The position numbers were made by a program, and so were the translations under genes. The notes under the pieces were generated by a model. The model was given only the letters and a program-made list of their open reading frames with translations, did no database searches and was not told where the DNA came from. Shown piece by piece: positions 57,898-64,000 of a DNA stretch of 64,000 nt. The stretch comes from Trichobilharzia szidati (taxonomy: Eukaryota; Platyhelminthes; Trematoda; Strigeidida; Schistosomatidae): the NCBI GenBank assembly GCA_944472155.2, contig OX235279.1, forward strand, positions 118,970,110-119,034,109, given 5' to 3'. Every line of letters starts with the position of its first letter. Position 1 is the stretch's first letter.

Positions 57898-58239
57898 TCA
57901 AGGTAATTCACCAAGAGCTTGAACAAGATCAGTGTATATACGACATCCACGTATGAATTCTGACTTATGCAAATACTCATCATGATCGTGTAATAGAACT
58001 GGTGTATTTCTAATTGGGGAAAATCCAATTGCTTCTATTGGCTTAACATTGGTTGCGTGTGGAAGTAGGTGGTATTCACGAACAAATCTGGCATCTGTAC
58101 CACCAGGAAAAACTCTTTTCTGAACTTTACTACCATACTTTGAACATACATCAATTAAAGTAAACCACCATGGATTACTTGATTCATTTGGGAAGACAAC
58201 TGATTGTTTTAAATCGACACCAGTATTAGAGTATTCAAA
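57898..58239 (-). CDS. ACY1: Aminoacylase-1, terminal exon
   Basis: On the minus strand the exon starts after a TGATACAG acceptor (first base 58239) and ends with TGA at 57898-57900: 113 codons. It contains NPWWFTLIDVCSKYG, RVFPGGTDARFVREY, IGFSPIRNTPVLLHDHDEYL and FIRGCRIYTDLVQALGELP. These match the C-terminal catalytic part of aminoacylase-1 (M20A peptidase family). Family knowledge places the last zinc-binding His in the HDHDE block, which is intact, and the T-D-x-R-F/Y motif contacts substrate. The enzyme is cytosolic and removes acyl groups from N-acyl amino acids. Start in phase 0 fits the exon at 62094-62306. Confidence 0.93.
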   Translation of the reverse strand, partial: FEYSNTGVDLKQSVVFPNESSNPWWFTLIDVCSKYGSKVQKRVFPGGTDARFVREYHLLPHATNVKPIEAIGFSPIRNTPVLLHDHDEYLHKSEFIRGCRIYTDLVQALGELP

Positions 58240-58294
58240 CTGTATCAACATAAAACAAAAGTTTATTTAAAAATAATAGGTAAATATCTAAATT

Positions 58295-58498
58295 TTTTGA
58301 TGTGGTTGTGTTCTCTGAGCTGGATAGTTAATTTGCGAAGCTTTCATCACCCTACTAGGTGACATCTTCAGCGCACACTTCAATTTGAAGTGAGCTTTAG
58401 CTCACTCAATTGAAGTGTGCGCTGAAGATGTCACCTAGTAGGGTGATGAAAGCTTCGCAAATTAACTATCCAGCTCAGAGAACACAACCACATCAAAA
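58295..58498. repeat. 204-bp near-perfect palindrome with hammerhead-like motif, in aminoacylase intron
   Basis: Left arm 58295 to about 58395 and right arm about 58398-58498 are reverse complements with only small changes near the centre (TTTGAAGTGAGC against GCTCACTCAATT). The loop is a few bases, around TTTA. In each arm, read outwards, is GCGCTGAAGATGTCACC, loop, GGTGATGAAAGC: the CTGAAGA and GAAA strands around a TCACC/GGTGA stem. Outer ends contain GATGTGGTTGTGTTCTCTGA. It looks like two PLE termini joined head to head. It would form a long hairpin in the unspliced RNA. Confidence 0.85.
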
Positions 58499-59269
58499 TC
58501 ACCCACCTGAGCTACAAATCTTTTCCATCAAATCTAAATACACATACAAAAGTTATTAATTCACTGCAAGGTGAACAAATATAAATCTCAGTAGTAATTC
58601 TGACATACTAATTTACTCCAGCGTTACGTGAAAACCAGGAAGTTGAACCACCTAATGTCACTTTATTAAAGTACAAACTACGTACATAGTATGGTTTCTA
58701 TGCAGAAGTATATACACTGTAGAATCGATTAACAAGCACCTACCACTGCTAATTAACTAATTGCGCATCAAAGTATTCTTCCTTAGGTGAAAACATCCTT
58801 GTTCATAGGATCTGTAAAGCGAATCTCGTCTGTCACTGATGTATTCGTGTGTTTCTCCCACAGAAACCATCCAGTTTCTAGAATCACTCCGATGAAAGGT
58901 TATTTACAGAGCCGCGAACATGATCATACTGAGAATAGCCTAAAGATCAATCAAAAAATTTTCCATATCAAAATCAATTTCTGTATGTTATGATACAAGG
59001 ATACTTAGTCAATCAGAGGATCTTTTGGACTGTATTACTCAGTCATCGTTCGAAATGCTAATGAATCCAGAAACTGAAAGATTTTGTTTTTTAAATATTT
59101 CGATTCGTCTGTATGTTTGACTTTCACGTTGTTTGGTCTCATGTATGACATATTGTTGCATAGAAAGGACAGACAATTTGCCACGTGTTGAAATAGTAGG
59201 GGAAAATGTAATCTATTTCAAAATTAAATACTATTTGTATAATATTATTACCCCCAAAACCAAAACAAC

Positions 59270-61975
59270 ATCGCCTAGTTCACTGGTTGCTCCTAGGTAT
59301 GGAAAAAGAGAGGGGGGTTTGGGCGCGGGACTAACGACCCTACAACTGAAAAGCAGCCCAATCGCTATGGGAACTCCGAGGCACATAAAAAAATATAAAA
59401 AGGAAGGATTATTCTTTTCTGGAATTGAAGACACAGAATGTTGTGGCTTGATAAAAGCCTTCTAGAAGCCAGTGAGCCGATGTGTCTTCGCTCGATGAAA
59501 GCGAAATAAGCAAGAGGAAGTGGCGAATCTGAAAAGGCTGCTTAGATTGTAAAAGAAATGAGAAGATATGGATCAATGAGATCATATGGAATGGAAGTGA
59601 ACTCTCCAAATTAGTTTCTGGAGAGTTTATATCCTACTCTGGTCACCCAGACGACAACCATGAGCACACAGAAGGAGGCTATCATGATGTCACCAACAGC
59701 TGCCAAATCTCTTATGCAGCGGGAACTAACCTCCTCCAGGATAATAATAGCAAGGTTCAACTCAAAAGGAAGGAGTTATAGTTATCCAGAGCAAGGCACC
59801 TACAAACAACATGGAGCAAGAGAAGGGAGATTTTTATAAACAACGGCAAACAGCAATGGATAGGACCCCAAACAAATGGAGATACCGAAATCCTAACGTG
59901 TGATAAGAATGCCAAACCAGTAGTAAACAAAACAGGGAGAAAGCATATAAAATGTCAGAAGGCTCATAGAGAGATGAGTGTGAATGCAGAACCCTTAGCA
60001 GACTTCTATGTATTCGATGATTTAGTGATTGGAGGTAGCGTGTATAAGCACAAGGATATACACAAGACGATATGAGCTTCACCTGAGTTACACACCACAA
60101 AGCAGATAGACACCGTCTCAATCTCAAGAAAGTTGAGACGCAGCCTACTGGACACGAAATTGAGAGGAGTGGCAGATGTGGACTTGGACCACTATTTGTT
60201 GCAAGGAATTCTCAACATCAAACTGAAAGCCTTTAAAGTGGCTGGAGATAGACCACAATTCAATTCAGCTTAAGGAACAAACTACAAAGGACGCAGTCAC
60301 TGCAGCCATCAGAGCAAAGTTCGAGACATTGTGTAGTACTACGGAGGAAACAAGTGTGGAAGAACAACAGAACTGTTTGAAACTGATGTTAAAGGAGACC
60401 TGTATAACCGTCTTAGGAGGAAAGAAGAGACAAGCCAAGCAATAGCTCTCTACGGACACCTGAAAGCTAATAGAGGAGAGAAGTATGGTAAAACAGAAGA
60501 TGAACCGGGGCTAAGATAGACAGTAAGAGGAGAAACTGACTTCAACTTACAACAGGCTGCAGGTAAGAGACACCTCCGAACATCGTACAAGATAACCAGG
60601 TTGTTATCCAGGAATAAATCAAAACAAACGAAGCCAATGCAAGACAGTCAAGCGAACCAAATTACCCAAGACAAGAAGCAAAGGCAACAATAGGTTAGTT
60701 ACTTGTAAGAGCTCCTGAAATGACCAATACCTACAGCTCGGACAGAAATTCCACCGTTAGCCACAGAACTCTTAGTGAATACCACGCCTCCGACAAAAGA
60801 AGTCTTGAACACCATAAAGTCACTAAAAGCCATGAAGACAGCAGGACCAGGCGGAATTCATCCTGAAGCACTGAAAACGGATCCATAAACGACAGTGGGT
60901 ATTCTCACGCTGCTTTTGCAGGAATTTTGGAAGGAAGGAAAGGTAGCTACTGATTGCAATGAAGGTCACTCTGCCAAACCACAAAATAAGGGTGAGTTAG
61001 GTCTCCGCAAGAGCTGGTGCGGAGCCATGCTCTTTACTACTCCAAGAAAAATATCAAGCCGTGTCAATGAACAGACTAAGAGATGCTTTGCATGCAATAC
61101 TCCACCCTGAAAAAGCCGGATTCAGGAAAATCAAACCATGTGCTAATCTATTCAAACGCTATGCACCATCATCGAAAAGAGCATAGAATGACAGACAACT
61201 TTCTGCACCAACTTCATAGGCTTGGAAGAGACCTTCGACAGGGTCGCCCACGAGGTGATTTGGAAACTGTTTCAGCATTACAGAGTGCCCTGAACATTTA
61301 TCAACCTCACTCAGCAGCTATATGATGATGCCACATGTCAAGTGATTCACAACGGAAAACTCAGGGAAGCATTCGACGTAAAGACAAGAGTAAGACAAGA
61401 CTGTTTAATAGAACCGATGGTATTCCTGATAGTGATGGATCGGATCATGCGGAACACAGTGAGCGAGGAGCGGTGAGATAGGAATACTCTGTACCAATAA
61501 GACTCTAAAAGATATGGACTTTGCGGATGATTTATATAGAATACCACACAAATTCGAAGAACTGCAGGCGAAAGCCGAAGGGTTGGCGGAAGAAGCAACG
61601 AAAATATGACTTCAAGGGGTCATAGAAAGACAGAACACATGAACACACCAAACCACCACCAGCAGTAGCAACAACAACAAGCACCAATCACTATCGACTG
61701 GAGAAGTTTAAAGGAAGTCACTTCTTCCACTTATCTGGACAACATAGTTTCAATTACAGGCAACATGGATGAAGATTCCAAAGCCAGTCAGGATCAAAAA
61801 GGCATAATAGACTTTCATTAATCTAAAATCAGTGTGGAAATTAGATGCGATCAGCATAAAGAACAAGATTCAGACTTTCAACATGAATGTTAAGTCACTT
61901 CTTCTATATGGGCCAGAAACTTGACTCGCCATTAATATCATTTCCAAAAAGCTGAAGACTCATAAACACTTAGTA
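59270..61975 (+). mobile_element. Fossil full-length RTE-like LINE in the aminoacylase intron, antisense
   Basis: Decayed protein pieces appear in the right order for an RTE element: endonuclease SGEFISYSGHPDDNHEHTEG (about 59615), linker, RT start LKAMKTAGPGGIHPEALKTD (about 60825), GLEETFDRVAHEVIWKLF, RVRQDCLIEPMVFLIVMD, degenerate DFADDLYRIP (about 61515), then ITIDWRSLKEVTSSTYLDNI and VKSLLLYGPET at about 61890. It stops near 61975, just before a TA microsatellite. Many stops and shifts. The Gln-coding CAG/CAA run at 61655-61680 matches the RTE at 23.6 kb. The 5' limit is approximate. Confidence 0.78.
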
Positions 61976-61990
61976 TTAAACAGTTCCATA

Positions 61991-61991
<1 letters not shown>

Positions 61992-62035
<44 letters not shown>
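61992..62035. repeat. TA microsatellite
   Basis: About 22 perfect TA units in the intron, between the fossil RTE and the donor site of the aminoacylase exon (62093). It may have grown from the LINE tail or junction. Confidence 0.95.
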
Positions 62036-62036
<1 letters not shown>

Positions 62037-62093
62037 CATTGGTAAAGATAGGCGAAAATGTGAGAAAACACTGAACGAACTTTGAAAACTAAC

Positions 62094-62306
62094 CTCGATT
62101 TGCCCCCCAGCACTGATTGCCCACTGATTCAACTTCTCCTTCAAACTATCCAAAGACAAGGATGGTGTCAACCGGATGTCAAATGATGCTAACAACTTTT
62201 CAGGTACGACATTGTGTTGTACACCACCATTTACCATTGTCATATTCACCGTTGTTATATCGCCTAGTGTTAATTTGCCTTGCGAATTCTCCAATCGTAA
62301 CTGTTC
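62094..62306 (-). CDS. ACY1: Aminoacylase-1, internal exon (dimerisation domain)
   Basis: Acceptor CGTAAAG(AG) at about 62307-62312 and donor GAG|GTTAGT (last base 62094). The exon reads EEQLRLENSQGKLTLGDITT, then VNMTMVNGGVQHNVVP, SFDIRLTPSLSLDSLKEKLN and AGGQIE. This is the second half of the M20 dimerisation (lid) domain; GG-x-x-NVVP and SFDIR are family hallmarks. The exon start is uncertain by two bases (62306 or 62308). It joins in phase 0 to FEYSNTG of the terminal exon. Upstream exons with the remaining zinc ligands are not found before 64000 and must lie beyond or be missed. Confidence 0.9.
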
Positions 62307-62319
62307 CTCTTTACGAAAA

Positions 62320-63810
62320 CAGTAAATGCTAGAAATTTCATTAGAAAAATTTTACAGTCTAAATTTTTCAGAATGCATTTCATCTGGCAAATAATTTAAA
62401 AATAGAAAAATAAAATCAGTCAATAATTAGAAACAGTTCCAGATTCGTTTTTACGTTTTTAAGCGGCCGTCAACATTGAGGAATGAGAATTCCAACTTTT
62501 TCGTAAAATGTATGGTTAATAATTTCAGCACTAAACCCTTGTGTGCTTTACATTTTACTCTAAAGACACAGTGAATATGACGATAATGATACTAACCACA
62601 GTTCTGATACAAATGAGGCCTTAGGGATAAGGTCATGCTTGCGGATCTCAATGACAAACGATCTACAGTGGCTGGAACGAATGTTCCCAGAGATCCTGCG
62701 ACGCAAAAGAAATAGATCGGATATCGGTAAGAAATAAATCAACTAATATCATCCTGTAGGGAGCTTACAATATTATGAGGGCTTGAAAAATATGTAGGTA
62801 CTAAAATGTTTCTCGAGGGCAACATGCAAGCCAACTATGCTGTCTACATGTGACGAAAGGAAGGGGTTGGAAACGTTAACAGCAAACAGTATTCACCAAC
62901 TTAGTGTTCAAATACCCGTAGCCAGTAATAAGGTTCTGCAATTTATTGTATCTTCATATAGGTTATGTGTGTAAACCTCAGGCAGTTATTCCCTGGGATC
63001 TGCATTCATGCAATATTAACTGCCTCGCTTCTACGTACACATATCAAGGATTCGACTGATAATGTACATTGATAAAGTATCAACTATCTGAAAGTTCGCC
63101 TCAGCACACAAAACTCGTCTGTTTATCACCTACCTTCATGTACATTTCATCATCACTCTTGAACACAGCTCCAACTAGCAATACTGCTCCTTTAATAAAT
63201 CACTAATCCCAGATCAGTAGTAATAGCTCAAACCAACGAGACACCTTCCCAAGTCTTCAGAAACTATTCTACCTAATTCATATCGGTCCCTTCAACTTCC
63301 GAATACTTCACCGAATCTGACAACAACCCTTATTATCTAAAATATTGCTTATGAATCTGTATTGTATATCTGAAAAGCACAGACAAGCATTAATAATGCT
63401 TTATTCATTTAACTAACTCTAACCGACATTTGGGATACACTAGATTCATAATACGAGCGTTTGTTTTTTCCCCACGAAATTTCTTGTATCGCAGACCATG
63501 GCGTTCTACAAGATGAAGCCATTTGCACATCCAAAACCCAGCAAGTATTTGTCAATGTAACATCCAGCTAAATGCCGACCGACAGTTGATATGCTGGTAA
63601 GTCTTGCATACCACAATGACCCATCGAGCTGTAATAGCTGGAATAAGTGTTCCTGAAGGCAGTGTCACGCAGTTGATGTTTCATAAATGACACTTAGAGC
63701 AAAACCAGACACTATCTAGCATAAGATATAGTCCAGTTTATTGGAGATCCATGAAAATACAGGGTGTTTTAAACATCCTGAGCAAATACTTAGTAAGCTT
63801 GCACTAATGG
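62320..63810. other. No gene recognised; intron or upstream region of aminoacylase gene
   Basis: I searched the minus strand for the preceding aminoacylase exon (GxPGHGSRF-type motif) without success. Two weakly similar blocks, around 62655-62715 (GCTGGAACGAATGTTCC) and 63630-63680 (GCTGGAATAAGTGTTCC), suggest a dispersed repeat of unknown kind. Confidence 0.4.
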
Positions 63811-63813
63811 AGT

Positions 63814-63885
63814 GTTCCATATTAGATAAGCCTATTTGATAAAGCACACAATGATACAGTATTATTAACTGGATGAATTGTCGAG
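63814..63885 (+). repeat. Worn PLE terminal repeat
   Basis: TTCCATATTAG, then CAGTATTATTAACTGGATGA, matches the outer end of the terminal repeats at 20716 and 22711 with changes and without the adjacent GAAAC hairpin. It is a remnant of the same PLE family. Confidence 0.6.
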
Positions 63886-64000
63886 GAGATCATTGAGTGA
63901 CACACCACACGGCAGGTCAGTTTGACAAGTGTTAACTTTCCACAACTAAGACACGAGAATACCAAATAAATAATAAGTTTAATATGCAACAGTTTTCTGC

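Overview
The window is AT-rich animal DNA in which split host genes sit among dense, nested retroelements. Four things point to a blood fluke (Schistosoma or a close schistosomatid): (i) Penelope-like elements (PLEs) whose non-coding ends fold like hammerhead ribozymes; (ii) decayed tRNA-headed SINEs resembling the schistosome Sm-alpha hammerhead SINE; (iii) RTE-like and CR1/Jockey-like LINEs of trematode type; (iv) a Ty3/gypsy element with the odd gag zinc knuckle of the CsRn1 group. The species assignment is inference.

Host genes. Three loci are supported. On the minus strand, three consecutive exons (23217 down to 20352) encode a calcyphosin-like EF-hand protein; its last exon was not found. 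Also on the minus strand, the last two recognisable exons of aminoacylase-1 (M20 peptidase family) lie at about 62306-62094 and 58239-57898, separated by a 3.9 kb intron. On the plus strand, a terminal exon at 15821-16374 encodes a single-pass membrane protein with a cytoplasmic tail, and a candidate upstream exon at 3792-3888 looks Ig-like and has a compatible splice phase.

Mobile DNA. 1-11 kb: mostly unannotated DNA with SINE heads, PLE ends and one LINE relic. 11.4-12.5 kb: a PLE relic. 13.6-14.6 kb: an inverted-repeat pair. 19.5-22.7 kb: inverted PLE ends, then a PLE with 175-bp terminal inverted repeats inside a calcyphosin intron. 23.3-26 kb: a CR1-like 3' part carrying an RTE insertion with a 13-bp target duplication. 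27.5-31.7 kb: an internally deleted CR1-like element of the same family on the other strand. 31.8-32.7 kb: a gypsy relic. 32.7-37.9 kb: gypsy element B, minus strand, with two LTRs. 38.0-41.8 kb: a nearly intact CR1/Jockey-like LINE split by a 34-nt homopolymer. 42.1-48.8 kb: a LINE with a 13-bp target duplication, interrupted by gypsy element C (4-bp duplication AGGT), itself interrupted by an inverted solo LTR (4-bp duplication CCGG). 49.5-55.9 kb: SINEs and three PLE fragments. 58.3-62.0 kb (aminoacylase intron): a 204-bp near-perfect palindrome and a fossil RTE.

The host exons keep intact frames and consensus splice sites, while almost every retroelement frame carries stops or shifts. No CRISPR array, rRNA gene or convincing functional tRNA gene was seen. 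The strongest candidate for an under-described system is the set of hammerhead-like hairpins ending in GAAA that recur at PLE termini of at least four sequence types, several of them arranged as inverted repeats.
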